The position numbers and the translations under genes are program-made. DNA of 64,000 bases from Amphiura filiformis (Eukaryota > Echinodermata > Ophiuroidea > Amphilepidida > Amphiuridae): assembly GCF_039555335.1 (NCBI RefSeq), contig NC_092640.1, positions 38,027,795 to 38,091,794 on the forward strand, written 5' to 3'. Shown here piece by piece: positions 1-10,935 of this stretch. The notes beneath the pieces were generated by a model. The model had not been told where the DNA came from. It was given only the letters and a program-made list of their open reading frames with translations, and ran no database searches. Numbering within the stretch: the first letter of the stretch is position 1; every line of letters starts with the position of its first letter.

Positions 1-129
1 AATATCGGGATACCGATAGCACAACAGGACCAAACATAACGAGGTGCCTTACCCTATGGGCCTGTTTCAGCTCTAGATACACAAAAGTGGGTTGCACTGA
101 TGACCAATAATTGCATAACAGGCAAATTC

Positions 130-860
130 CCATTGCATGATAATCAAGGCATACATCTGTGACTGCTAGAAGGAGAGAAGCCAAACACTGAATGTCATCT
201 GGTCTTGTATATCTCTTGGAAACTGTATTCACCCAGGTGTCACCATAGATCATTCCCTCACCATCATGTTGAGAAGAAGAAGGCTAATATCTGTGCAAGA
301 AACTACATTGTCGGCAATCTTATTGGAACAAGATGGAATGCCAGGCCAGACACTCTACGATCACCTGCCTTAACCCTTTACTCAACCAGCTGCGGAGTAT
401 GCACATGGTCAGTTTGGGAAAGATCAGCTCTTGCTAAGAAGATTGATTCAGCCATCGCGACTCCAATGGCCGCCTTATTACTGGATGTCTTAGATCAACA
501 TCATTTGTGTTATAGTGTCACCAGAGATCTTTCAAAGTGCACAAGCAGCAGAGAACATCATCACCAGACCACAAATGAGTAACATCTCCTATTCGGCCAT
601 GAACATGAATCAGCTGCATTCTAAGAAAAGCTTCCTCAATGAAGTTGAACCATCTGAACAAGCAGAAGGTACCAGAGCTGCCTTATGGAAAGAGATGTAA
701 GGCACTTTTCCATCAGCAACATCCATGTTCATAAGTGCCAAAGAGGAGCTTCCCTCGGTGCCTACTCAAGCTGGGCTTAATGGAAATGCCTCAACAGACT
801 GAGAATGGTACTGGTCTGTTCCTGTTTAAAGCTGAGGACCTCGCAGAAAACAATGATATT
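130..860 (+). mobile_element. Broken LINE, reverse transcriptase C-terminal part
   Basis: Pieces of a non-LTR retrotransposon polymerase are readable in more than one forward frame. About 253-280 gives GVTIDHSLT, the usual GVTLDRSLT-like stretch after the catalytic domain. About 310-360 gives NLIGTRWNARPDTLR. Next come residues like LYSTSCGVCTWSVWERSA, matching the A-EY-PVW-RSAH part of Jockey/CR1-type elements. Further on, KSFLNEVEPSEQAEGTRAALW and CLNRLR match the final tail of such polymerases, although the first of these is in another frame. The catalytic YADD region and any ORF1 are absent, so the copy is truncated at its 5' end. Several frame changes and stops make it inactive. The exact clade (Jockey, CR1 or L2) is not certain. 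Confidence 0.7.
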
Positions 861-1185
861 GTTATCTGTTGTGTCCAGCTCTGACTGAAACATATTATCT
901 ACCATGTGTAGACACGATAAACAGAAAAAGTAAAAGTCGGGTGTCAAAAATATTGATTTTGAGATATAGCAAAATAAATGAAGTGATTTCCTATATTTTC
1001 GATTGTTTAAGGCTTACGGAAACTGCTCACATCAAATCAAATGGTCAAGGAATCAAATGGTCAATTTTATGGGGTTTTCTGCGAACCGATACTAAACCCA
1101 AATGTTGATATGACTGCATACATATTTTGCTTGATCACATCACATGTGTGTGCTGTAAGTGTGGTGCCACTTTCTGATGGATGAT
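860..1185. other. No gene seen; foldback-related fragment
   Basis: No exon was recognised. The words ttgagatatagc near 957 and tgcttgatcacatcaca near 1128 recur in the foldback element at 6236-6657, so this is probably a decayed relative of it. Confidence 0.4.
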
Positions 1186-1246
1186 TTCCTTCCTTCCTTC
1201 CTTCCTTCTTTCCTTCCTTCCTTCCTTCCTTCCTTCCTTCCTTCCA
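1186..1246. repeat. (TTCC)n microsatellite
   Basis: About 15 repeats of TTCC/CTTC with one CTTTC interruption. A shorter TTC-rich run lies at about 1580-1612. Confidence 0.95.
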
Positions 1247-1535
1247 TATACGTGCTTACCTCAAATGGTGCATGAGTATCAACGCACGGGCTTTACGTGC
1301 ACAGTTTACCTATGCACGATCCTGGAACCTAGGATTGATTGCAGATACCAGAACCGGGGATGGTCCCCCTTCTCTTTTCGAATAGCTCTGACACTTAACG
1401 TACACAGGGTTTGACTCTTCCTGTACACGGGACCAACGGCTTTACGTGACATCCGAATCACGGACGAAGCACATACACTACCTATATCTGCACGTGATAA
1501 GCAGTGTATGGGGGCGAGAAGATTTGTTAATCATT

Positions 1536-1562
1536 ACAAGCCGACGTCAAACGTCGGCTTGT
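1536..1562. repeat. Perfect 12-bp hairpin
   Basis: ACAAGCCGACGT, a 3-base loop CAA, then the exact complement ACGTCGGCTTGT. This would form a very stable hairpin. No gene borders it, so there is no reason to call it a terminator. Confidence 0.85.
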
Positions 1563-1663
1563 GCTGTCTCTTCCCAATTCTTCTTCTTCTTCTTCTTTCT
1601 TTCTTTCTTCTGGCAACCGCAATCAACTGCATGTAGCTCCGCAAGGGATTGACAGATTTCATG

Positions 1664-1835
1664 CGAGTATTTTTTTGGGGGGGGGGGGGGCGTTGTGGGC
1701 GCCAGCCCCCGGGGTAAAAGCAGGTGGCGGCCAAAATGAAGGGGCGGCGGAAGAAGAAGGGGCGGCATAAACCGGGGCGGCAAAAACGAAATGGGCGGCA
1801 AAAAGAATTAGTAAATAAAAAAGGGCGAACAAATT
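1664..1835 (+). repeat. G-rich GGGCGGCAAAA-type repeat
   Basis: A run of 14 or so G is followed by several copies of a short unit like GGGCGGCAAAA or GGGGCGGC. The style resembles the interiors of the inverted-repeat elements at 50.8, 53.6 and 56.9 kb (GGGGGCAAAGNTTTTTGGC units), but no matching ends were found here. Confidence 0.4.
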
Positions 1836-1914
1836 TGAAAAAGCATGAAAAATTTGGAAAAAATGGTACTATACATGAAAATGTGCTGCTTTTAGGGCGC
1901 TTGCGCCTGAAACC

Positions 1915-2660
1915 CTTTTGCTGTGACCTTTGACCTAGCTATAATGGTCAAAAATGTGATTTCACAAAAAATGCTACTCCTTCCACAAATTACATGCGAT
2001 GAGGACATGGTTATATCATGTGACTCAACTTTAGTCGGTGTCTATAGGGTGTGCTCAGATAAGGGGTCAAAGGTCATTAAGGGTCATTTCCGGTCAAAGT
2101 CTAAAAATATTCAAAAATCACTGTCTTTACAAATTACATAGCAGAAAGTCGCCATTAGCACACATGCATCGCTACTAGCCAGGGTCTTTAGGATGCCTAC
2201 AGTTTTGGGGTCAAAGGTCATTAAGGGATTACTTCCGTTCAAAAACCAAAATTATCAAAAATGTTCAAAATGTTTTTATCTCAAAATGTAAACAAACCAG
2301 AGTAATATAACCATCATACATGAATTAGTGTTACCTGATGTATGCATGGTATTTTTATTTTGGGGGTCAAAGGTCATTAAGGGGTCACTTCCTGTTTTTA
2401 TCTCAATAACTGAACATGTTAGAATTTTTTAATTAAAATTGGAACAATGCATTTTGTCAGTATACATAAGGTTTTTTTTTCATTGAGGTCAAAGGTCATT
2501 AAGGGGGTCAAAAGGTCAATCAAAAATTAAAAAAAATCAAAATCCATGTATAAGTTCCAATTAAACTGAAATTCACCAGGAAAATTTCTTATGACATCCT
2601 AAGCACAATGCAAGAGCAGTTGACCCCATCCGTGACCCAGGGGTCAAGTTATAGGGGTCG
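1915..2660 (+). repeat. Degenerate array with GGGGTCAAAGGTCA motifs
   Basis: The 14-mer GGGGTCAAAGGTCA or a near form occurs at 2063, 2207, 2363 and 2486, usually followed by TTAAGGG and CACTTCC-like words, spaced about 120-155 bases. An inverted form (TGACCTTTGACCT) is at 1924. The core AGGTCAAAGGTCA is a DR1 half-site pair, the type bound by RXR/HNF4/COUP receptors. A dispersed repeat is the simplest reading; regulatory use is speculation. The array lies directly upstream of the first visible tetraspanin exon, probably inside an intron. Confidence 0.6.
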
Positions 2661-2722
2661 AAGGTCTGTTGAAGCGTCTGTTGACTCTAGTTTATCATTT
2701 GTTTTCTTCTCTTTTCTTTCAG

Positions 2723-5700
2723 TACTTTGTTGTTGTGTTGATACTCTTCTTAGCAGAAGTGGTTTGTTTGGCTCTGACATTTGCTTATCAGAGTGAGGTA
2801 GGTTGCTCATGCTTACTGAGATCAGGTCACAAAACTGAATATATAGATTCATCAGGTTCATTGGTAAACAGACTGAATAAATTGCCTTTGCACAAAACCA
2901 AAATTTTACTTACAATTGACGGTTTCGTCTATCATGGTCGATAGACATCTCAGAAGTGGTTTCTTTGGCTATGACGTTTGCTTATCAGAGTGACGTAGGT
3001 TGCTCATGCTTTTAGTACTGAGGTCAGGTCACAAAACTAAATATATTCATCAGGTTTGTAGGTAAACAGAACCAGAATTTTACTTACAATTGAACGCATT
3101 GTCTACCATGGTTGATAGACATCTTCAGAACATAGGCGGTGGAAGCAAGTGGGGGACGGGGGAAACGTTCCCTTAGACTTAGACGCCCCTAAAAATCACG
3201 ATAGAAGAAAAATATGCGGGGTTAGAGCTTGTAACAAGCCTAGAAAGTTTAAAACAATAAAGCTGATTATAAGCATATCTATTGTTTTTCCCCAGTCGCA
3301 AGCCAAGGTGCGTTCCGTATAATGTGTCATTTTCAGACCATTCTGCAACGTTATCTAACGTCGCGAACACGATGTATCAATGTAAAATTTAAGCTGCATG
3401 ACTATGTTGGCAGAACGTTTATACAACGTTATTTAAAACATGCTCTGTCTAAAGGATGACGTTCTAGAACGATCGTACAACTTGCTAATGTTATCAGAAC
3501 GTTCTTTGGACGTTTGCAAAGTCCTGACCAAACACTAACCAATCACAGACGTTCAGAAACGTTTTGTGCAACATTATTCAACGCCTCGAACACGTTGTAT
3601 GAATGTAAAATATAAGCTGCATGACTACGTTGGCAGAACGTTTATACGACGTTTCTTAAATAATGGTTTAAACCTGTACAAAGGGTGACGTTCAAGAACG
3701 TTATCTGGACGTTTGCAAAGTCCTGACCATCGACCATACGCCACTATTTATACACTATACACATTTTATAATTAAGAAATATCGGCAAAAATGAAAAACA
3801 TTGCATGTCATAGTGGCGTACACCTCGCTACATTCCATAGTATCGGACCTATACACCACTATGGATTTTTTCTCGAAAAGTTGTTTATTTGCGGCGCCCC
3901 ACTATACGCCACTATGGAATACAGCCGGTTATTTAAGTTGCATGACTAATAAGTTGGCGTAACGTTTATACAACGTTTCTCAAAAACATGGTTCAAGAAC
4001 GGTCGTATAACTATATAGATAACGTTAGCAGACAAACCCTGACAAACGTTGTGAGAACGTTTTGTGTTTCCTCGGTTAGATGACTGCCAGATGTGGGACC
4101 TGGGGCGGGGCCTGACTGCTGCACATACTAATCCAGTTGTTTTACTCTTATACTTCTGTACAGGTGGAGACATTTGTATCATCCAAACTTGATGAGAGCA
4201 TACAAGAGAACTACGGCAAAGAAGGCTTTGAGGGTGAATCGAGAGCTATTGACCAGCTCCAGATATCGGTAAATACATGTAGGCATGTTTGACACACGTG
4301 TTACCACATTTGTACACTCGTGAGGGTATAGAACCTATTTTGCGATGTTTTCTTAGGACTTACGTTTTGAGGACGTGTGAGACTGCGAGCTTTATTCCTC
4401 GTTGAATTGGTATCTTGTTCAATTGGATTGGCCGCCCTTAGACTAGTCTGCACTTTTGCCCATGAATTTTGCGTTTGTGGTTTTCAGTTTAGCTACAAAT
4501 CTGGACGGTATATTGTTAAAGGAACACTCAGCATTATGCCTAATATTTTAGAAAAACAATTATCAAGCACGAATTACATGGTTTTAAACAAATTCATAAT
4601 GATTATAAAAACGAATAAAAACAGCCGGCTCTCAACACGCGATATTCAAAATTCCTGCACCGAAATTGCCCTTCCCAAAATAGTTGCTTTATAAATTAAT
4701 TTGTTTCTATTTCATTCTTTCAGCTTGAATGCTGCGGTAACAGCAATTTCACCAACTGGAGCACATCTAGGTGGTACTTGACGTCAGAAATCGATAACCA
4801 ACGGCTACCATGCAGTTGCTGTATTGGGTACTCACAAACATCATCAGCGGTGTGTGAAGGCCTGTGTCAAAATCCGTTCACTGAACAACAATCAGATTCA
4901 AGATACGAAAAGGTAAGTGACATTATTATGTGCTAGAAGTTTAAAATAAATTACATATGACACTTGACAAAATAAAAAATTAAAAGATATAGGCCTACAT
5001 GTACAATGTGAAGATAAAAATACACTAGGAACCGGGATAACCCATAAAACCAGTGTTTCAGGCTTAATAGAATTAGACTACAGCAGTATACGCTGAAATG
5101 AAAGTGTTTCTAAAAGTGTTACTAGAATACGATTGTTTGCACCTATCGCTATGGTAATTAATCCTGTTATATCACTACTTTTACAGTGAATATGTATCTA
5201 TTGTTTGTAACCACTCATCCGACATCGCCAGTGGCGTAACTAAGGGGTGGGGTGGGGTGGGGGGATTCAGGGGGGAAACGTGCCCCGGGCGCCACCCATA
5301 GGGGGCACCAAATCGACCAATTCATCATCGATTCTGCGCCCCTACAAGCGATGAAAGTCAAAATTTTCAATTGAAATTGTCAACTGAAAAAACATTTTAA
5401 GACCGATATTCAACTTCTAGTAACCATAATTAATTAGTGGTAGGCCTTATTTGTCCAAAATTTCGCGCGCTCCGCGAGCAATTGTTTCAAGAATTTGGGG
5501 CGCCATTATGTATCCTTAGCCCTGTGTCAGACCCTGCCCTGTGTGCCACAACCCCTAACCACGCCACTGCCCGCGTCTAAGATAATCTCGGGGGGGTAGG
5601 GGCGCCAATTTTGTTTCTTGCCCAACCCAGTGGACATTGCACTTATGAACTCTCACGTCCCTCCTGACTAGAATGGATTGGGTTGGGATCAATGTATTGA

Positions 5701-7363
5701 TTTGATTATATCACTTGGTTTTGTCACTATAAAGATTTGAACACATGACACATGGGAAGAATATAACACGGTCTTGAGGTGTTTTTATTTTAAAAAAACC
5801 CCAACATTCACAAGATAATACATTGGCTTAGGATAAAAAATATTGGATTTTGAAATATAAATTGCTGCTGATGTTTAATTATATTCCCTGTCAACTTTTC
5901 ACAGGGTTGTTACGATGCATTACATGAGAAGATCATAGAAAATATATGGATCATTGGCGGCAATTTGATTGGAGTGGTGATATTACAGGTGAGTGAGTGC
6001 TCATAATATACCGTAGTGCATTTGCCTAAAATGGCGGATTTAAGCAGGTTGAATTTGAGCTTTGTAGGGGACACACAGAGCATTTAGGCGTAGGGATTTA
6101 TCCAATTTATGCAAATATATACTATACGACGGCTAGCGCACGCGTACGTTGATCAAGTGCATGACATATATGTCAGACATGAGGTTATAATAAAGCGTAC
6201 GCATGTGCTACGTCACAAGACGCAGTCATTATTTAGAGGTTAATAACTGCGCGTCCGATGGCATATTGTAAAAAAAAATTGCCCAATGGAACCGAGGAAT
6301 GTCCCAAAGGGCGTAGCCCCAAGGGACATTCCGAGGTTCAAAGCATAATGTTTAGATTTTCCACAATGCCAGACATATGTGATGCGATCAAGCAAAATCA
6401 GTCGGAACTCGGAAACATTAAATTTTGATTTTCTTATATGATAGTAAAAAGGATTTACAAAGCTACATTGTGCAGACAACCCCATTAAAATTGAACAACC
6501 AGTTCCAAAGATATGAGTAATTAAAGAGTTTTCAAAACAACAGGACACAAAAGGAAATATTACCTTTGTTTGGCTATATCTCGAAATCAATATTTCCAAG
6601 TTCCGACTGATTTTGCTTGATCGCATCACATATTACAGACGCAAAGTTATTAACCTCATTCATAACCGTCACTTTCATCTCTTCATTTTACAAGATAACT
6701 AAATTTTCCTGAAAAGATAATTTTTTTACATTTTGCCTATACAAAAATCGAATAGGCTAAAACAGACGGATTACAATCGGTGCAATCTGTGCAAATATGG
6801 TAGCGCGGAGGTTGCTAATATGTACGCTGACGGCGAGGAGGTCCACTGTTGCGCGATTGCGTTTTGGCAAATATGATTGGATCGCATGTATCGCGTTTAT
6901 TCAGGAGGAAATAAAGCTGAGGTATATGAGGACCTCCCTAAGTGCAAAGGATTCGATTTGCTGGCCAATGCTGAAGATGTGAAGAGTTGGATGGCATCCA
7001 TGCTACTTCACAGGACTTGAGGAAAAAAAGAGCTTGGGAGCCCTGTCCTGACCTATATTGATGTTCTTAACCCCCGGTCATACTGTAGTGCCCTTAGGGT
7101 TGGGGAAGATACTGGTCTGAAAGCTATACAGAGTTTGGGACAGCAATGTAGGACAGAAAGGTGTGATAATCCACTGTAATTCGAGGACACCCATTCGCCT
7201 TTAGTTAAATTACCCGCATGTCCCCTTGTTATCCATGCTGTGACTTGCTTTCATAGCTGTTTCCTTCTCTTGTGTACAGGTACTACTGATGATCTTCTCA
7301 GTTATATTACTCAGAAATATTGATGAAGATAAGAATGATAGCCAGCAATCAACTCATAGGTAA
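2723..7363 (+). CDS. Tetraspanin, C-terminal five coding exons
   Basis: Exons: 2723-2797 (75 bp), 4164-4268 (105), 4724-4912 (189), 5905-5988 (84) and 7280-7363 (stop TAA). All four introns are phase 0 with AG acceptors and GT donors. Together they encode 178 residues. Exon 1 here is transmembrane segment 3 (YFVVVLILFLAEVVCLALTF). The next two form the large extracellular loop with the tetraspanin CCG signature (LECCGN), a PCSCC motif and VCEGLC. The fourth exon opens with the conserved GC (GCYDAL) and runs into transmembrane segment 4, followed by a short cytosolic tail RNIDEDKNDSQQSTHR. The loop has eight cysteines. Exon sizes of 75 and 84 bp and their phase fit the family. Tetraspanins are membrane organisers that pair with integrins, proteases and receptors. 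The exons for TM1, the small loop and TM2 are not in the window. The family call is firm; which tetraspanin it is cannot be said. Confidence 0.93.
2754..3126 (+). repeat. Tandem duplication of part of a tetraspanin exon
   Basis: Bases 2754-2950 hold the last two thirds of the TM3 exon, its donor and the start of the intron. Bases 2951-3126 repeat this with about 85% identity, including the exon-like words CAGAAGTGG, TTTGCTTATCAGAG and the words after it. The second copy has GACGTAGG at the donor position where the real exon has GAGGTAGG, and it has no acceptor, so it is probably not used as an exon. Confidence 0.8.
3330..4075. repeat. AACGTT-rich element in tetraspanin intron, with insert
   Basis: AACGTT or near forms occur more than a dozen times, in two large sub-copies: GCTGCATGACTA-GTTGGCAGAACG at about 3391-3420 and again at about 3617-3645, with a third partial copy at about 3935-3980. 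The right end reads AACGTTTTGTGTTTCCT, like the ends of the element at 40222-40913. A separate insert at about 3735-3925 carries inverted ATACGCCACTAT / ATAGTGGCGTA words that recur in the element at 31651-32137. Confidence 0.6.
5229..5569. mobile_element. MITE with CAGTGGCGTAACTAAGGGG ends
   Basis: The left end CAGTGGCGTAACTAAGGGG faces the right end CCCCTAACCACGCCACTG, inverted repeats of about 18 bases with two mismatches. The interior is G-rich and non-coding. It lies in the tetraspanin intron between the loop exon and the GC exon. Ends of the same style (CAGTGGCGTAG) are found at about 11085 and 11288 in the tandem unit. Confidence 0.7.
6236..6657. mobile_element. Foldback element in tetraspanin intron
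   Basis: The left end GAGGTTAATAACTGCGCGTC pairs with the right end, whose complement is GAGGTTAATAACTTTGCGTC. Inner arms also pair: ATGTGATGCGATCAAGC at about 6378 and its complement GCTTGATCGCATCACAT at about 6615. Long reverse-strand ORFs inside it are not gene-like. Confidence 0.75.
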
Positions 7364-7435
7364 ATATTTAGAGACCACGAAATATTTCCCATTTCTGCAT
7401 ACTAACGAATACAATAGTATTATAAACCGTCCCTA

Positions 7436-7739
7436 TTCGCCGGCGTAAGTGACATAATAATCGATCGGATTAACTTCCATAGCAATAGGTGAAAACAATG
7501 TTTGAATATATTGCGCTGTACTACAAGCAGGTTGCACTCATCTGTGTATGTCTACAATCATAGATTGAATGCAATACCGCTCTTTTCAAAGATACTAATC
7601 TTACAGGTGCGAGTGATCAGCATGATATGGTTCAATGCAGAAGTACCACGTGAACGTACTAGTGCAGTGCGGTATAATCAAACAATGTTTTCACCTATTG
7701 CTATGGTAGTTAATCCGATTATTGCGTCACTGGCGAATT
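7436..7739. mobile_element. Palindromic MITE, family 1, cut by the tandem duplication
   Basis: Inverted ends of about 60 bp: GGATTAACTTCCATAGCAAT near 7469 faces ATTGCTATGGTAGTTAATCC near 7698. The same family is complete at 29168-29462 and as right halves in the tandem units. The left border of the 7.3-kb tandem unit (7592) falls inside this element, so units 2 and 3 begin with only its right half. Confidence 0.8.
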
Positions 7740-9984
7740 ATAACTTTTGAAGTGAGTGCCCGATCCAATTTGCAGAACACGAGCATAAATGGCAAACAAA
7801 GTCGATAACGTCACACTCTATAATATCCAAGGACCAGTTTATATGAGTATTTACAATGATAAGGAAGCTAAGAATTGTTCAAAAAATGGGGTGGGGGTGT
7901 GGGGTGTATGGGGGTAGGTGTAGATTTCGAATGGAGCATGTATCCCCTTTTGAAATTCACACTCCCTGTGTAGAAGATTAAGGTCATGTCTTCTATAGGG
8001 GGTGTGTGGATTTCAACTGGTAAAGCCCAATGGCAATGCTTGTCCTTAATTCTTGATTATTATTATTTTCACCCTTTTTCTTCCTCTTCCAGTCTCCCTC
8101 CTCCTATTTCGTCTCTATTCCTCCCTCACTCTCTCTATCTGTCTTGTGCTTCATTAACCCCCCTGCGCACAACCACTTAATATTCCCGTCCCTGCGCATC
8201 CAAGATGACCGCCATGGCAGGAACGGCAATCTTAGTATTGAATTATTGAATCATAGTATTGAATTTCAAAACTTCTTATGAGCCTGGGGAATGAGGAATA
8301 ATCATTAAAAAACATTTGAAATGTTTATGAAGTAATTCATTGTAGTATTTTTTCCACATTCAAGATGGCCACCATGGTTGAATGTACCGCCTTGACTTGG
8401 AAGAAGACTTATCTATATCTTGTTGCATTTTCTCTCGCCGTAATTTCTTTCATTAGCCTGAAGCTTACGTTATCAATATTGTATGTTCCTTCCCATTGCA
8501 GCTACAGATAGATGGCGCATCGTTTTTAACATCTCACAGCATTACTATGGTTTCTACTATTGTAAATATGATTGGGATGAAGTGAACATTTTTTCGAGAG
8601 GATATGTTTAAAAACAAAATTCTCACAATTTCCTGCTGTAGTGGACTGCAGTCTACATCCATACCTTCAGCAGTTCAGTGCCAACTGATGTTACTTATAT
8701 TTAATCAGCAGCATCAGAATCATTGAATCTCTGAATAGCCGGGCTGAATAGTGATATCGGCATTAAATGCCTAATGCTTATGGGACAGTTTTTGCCAAAT
8801 TTGTATGACTGAACTCTTGACTTGTCGGGAAAATTTCTTTAATTTTAATTTTAAAATGCCGTTTAAAATGTTTTGCTAAAACAAAAAGAACAATATTGTA
8901 ATTTTACAAATTAATTATCCAAAATGTTTTTTCATTGATAACATTATTACAATAATAAATTAATAATTGATGATTAAAGCAATTTTCCCGAAAGGTAAGA
9001 GTTCGATTGTACCAAAACTTTGCCACAATGCATTGCGAGTGTGAAACTCTGATATCGTTTATGGTACTGGAGAGGGCACAGAATTACTCACATGGAGATG
9101 TAGAGGGCGTAGAATTACCCACATGGAGAGGAGCATCACAGGGAGCAGGAACTTGCAGGAGTGGGTGGATTTCAAATCACCTAAAAGTCGCCCAATTTTT
9201 CTCTTCACCTGTGGTTTCTATGAGACAGGAAACAGTCATAAGTGGCAGAAAAGTGGCCCAAATTGGGCTACCAAGTTTTAACCATGTAGATTTATTCTCG
9301 AGAATTTTACAATATATATACAGATATATTATATAATCAGAGCTATGTCTAAGCTAGTAGTAGTATGCATTATATTGAATATTCCCTAGCTGCAATGTGG
9401 TGCAGTTGGAGTTTTTACATGCTTTTTAAACCAGACCATAGACTATGCCATAGTCGAAATTTATTAAAAATATGTTATTATTAGTCATGATGAACCCATT
9501 TCGTTGAACTCAAAATTATACTGATGTTTATTAAAATTAAAGTATTCAATAGTAAAATGGTCATAAAGAGTTAAAAATATCAGATGATTAGTGACAATAA
9601 AAGTAATTGAATGCAACACTATCTTGCATAATTATAATGGCTCACTTTAATACTGAAAAATTCTGATTTTGAATCTACCTGTGTATTGATAGCGAACCCA
9701 CTTGGGAAGCTAACAACAAACAGAGGGAGTGCAGTGACTGAAAAGATCAGATACAGATGTGAAAATCTATCAGTTGCACACAAATCAATATAAATCAGAG
9801 TTTTATGCTTAGGCCCTAAATGTAATAGCCAGAGTGTGCAAAATGGGCAAGTGGACTACGGAGAAGTCTAACCAGACCATGGAATGCGCTGTATTGCAGA
9901 CTATGACATGACACTGTCCTGCTTGAAATTGGTTATTATAAGGTGTGTATATGCATGTGCATGTATCATATGTATATGTCTGTA

Positions 9985-10278
9985 ATACAGGGTGTCCCTG
10001 AAAGAACTGTATCGTCGGAAGCTTCAATATTTGGGTATTTTAATGCCCCAACCAAACATAACTAACTGGTTGAAGAATAAAGCAGCTATCACACACTTTT
10101 TAACTTTTGACAATAATTGACCACACGTCCACACCGTTCTTGAAAAATTAGAATTTTACGTAAATGCCTCATATTTCATCCGTTCCAAAGATTCAAATAT
10201 TGATCAATGACAACAGACGTCTGAAGCGTAGAAAATAAATGTGTGCATACAGTTTATTAGTGTGATAGCTGCTCGTAT
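9985..10278. mobile_element. Fragment with ACAGGGTGTCCC end (Tc1/mariner-like style)
   Basis: ATACAGGGTGTCCCTGAAAG resembles the outer end of many Tc1/mariner elements. Downstream, AGCAGCTATCACAC at about 10080 pairs with GTGTGATAGCTGCT at about 10260. There is no transposase. The same fragment is in units 2 and 3. Confidence 0.4.
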
Positions 10279-10383
10279 TATTTAGGTATAGAATTGAACA
10301 TTGTATAACGTTTTGTTAGAAAAATTAATAAATGGTCACATCAAACAAACGTACACAAATTATTTCTGAGATTGATTGACAGG

Positions 10384-10391
10384 TGACGTCA
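10384..10391. promoter_or_regulatory. Perfect CRE palindrome TGACGTCA
   Basis: CAGGTGACGTCACGCGC contains the consensus CREB/ATF site and is unchanged in units 2 and 3. It lies about 1.7 kb beyond the 3' end of the sulfotransferase gene and no gene start is visible beside it, so its use is unproven. Confidence 0.35.
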
Positions 10392-10450
10392 CGCGCAAGC
10401 TAGTATTTTTTTTAATTAATCCAGTCTCCGATTATATATGATTATTTTAT

Positions 10451-10616
10451 ACTACAGTTTGTCCACTCTGAAGTACAAAGTGACAATGCTCGCGTATACA
10501 GCGCGTAAACAGTGCGCAGTGCTGCGTCTCTGCTGAGGTATGCATGCCTTCAAAGTCGGCACAATGTGTGCGTCCGCGTCAGTACTTTGTACTTCAGAGT
10601 AGACTAACTGTAGTCC
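10451..10616. mobile_element. 165-bp MITE in unit 1
   Basis: ACTACAGTTTGTCCACTCTG followed by AAGTACAAAGT at the left faces ACTTTGTACTT then CAGAGTAGACTAACTGTAGT at the right, about 32-bp inverted repeats with two or three mismatches. The matching copies are at about 17757-17921 and 25048-25212. Confidence 0.75.
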
Positions 10617-10799
10617 ATCTGTTAATTGGGTTAGAGTTTCTGCAAAGTGCTCATGCCTTGATGCAATACACTCAAATATGTCCAAAATCTTTCAGTCATT
10701 CGAGGACTGTCAAATTTCAAAAATGTCAATTTTTCCGTGATCTTCATCCATGGCGTTGTCTGTTTTTAAAGACAGTTCTGCATGGTTAATAATTTACCA

Positions 10800-10935
10800 T
10801 AAAACGTATATGATATCGCGTTAAGACAAATCTAAATTATTTGATATCTGAAGGACATTTGTCGTATCCACTGCAATTTGGTGTGTCTGATGTGCTCTCA
10901 TGTCCCACAAAATGAAAACAAATACTGTGCAAAGG
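10800..10935. mobile_element. End fragment of the CAGTATTT foldback family
   Basis: AATTATTTGATATCTGAAGG at about 10836 and CTGATGTGCTCTCATGTCCC at about 10889 match the right arm of the large foldback at 30166-30779. Units 2 and 3 carry it too, and another relative is at 37556-37745. Confidence 0.6.

Noticed and set aside
8195-8380. YY1-like words (AAGATGACCGCCATGGC and AAGATGGCCACCATGG)
   Set aside because: They match a promoter motif by eye and are repeated in each unit, but no gene start is visible nearby, so no regulatory site is called.
9007-9336. 109-codon ORF repeated in units 1 and 2
   Set aside because: In unit 3 the frame is broken by a missing G in the run near 23672 (GAGAGGCACAG versus GAGAGGGCACAG). 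No family features and no splice context, so it is treated as non-coding duplicated DNA.
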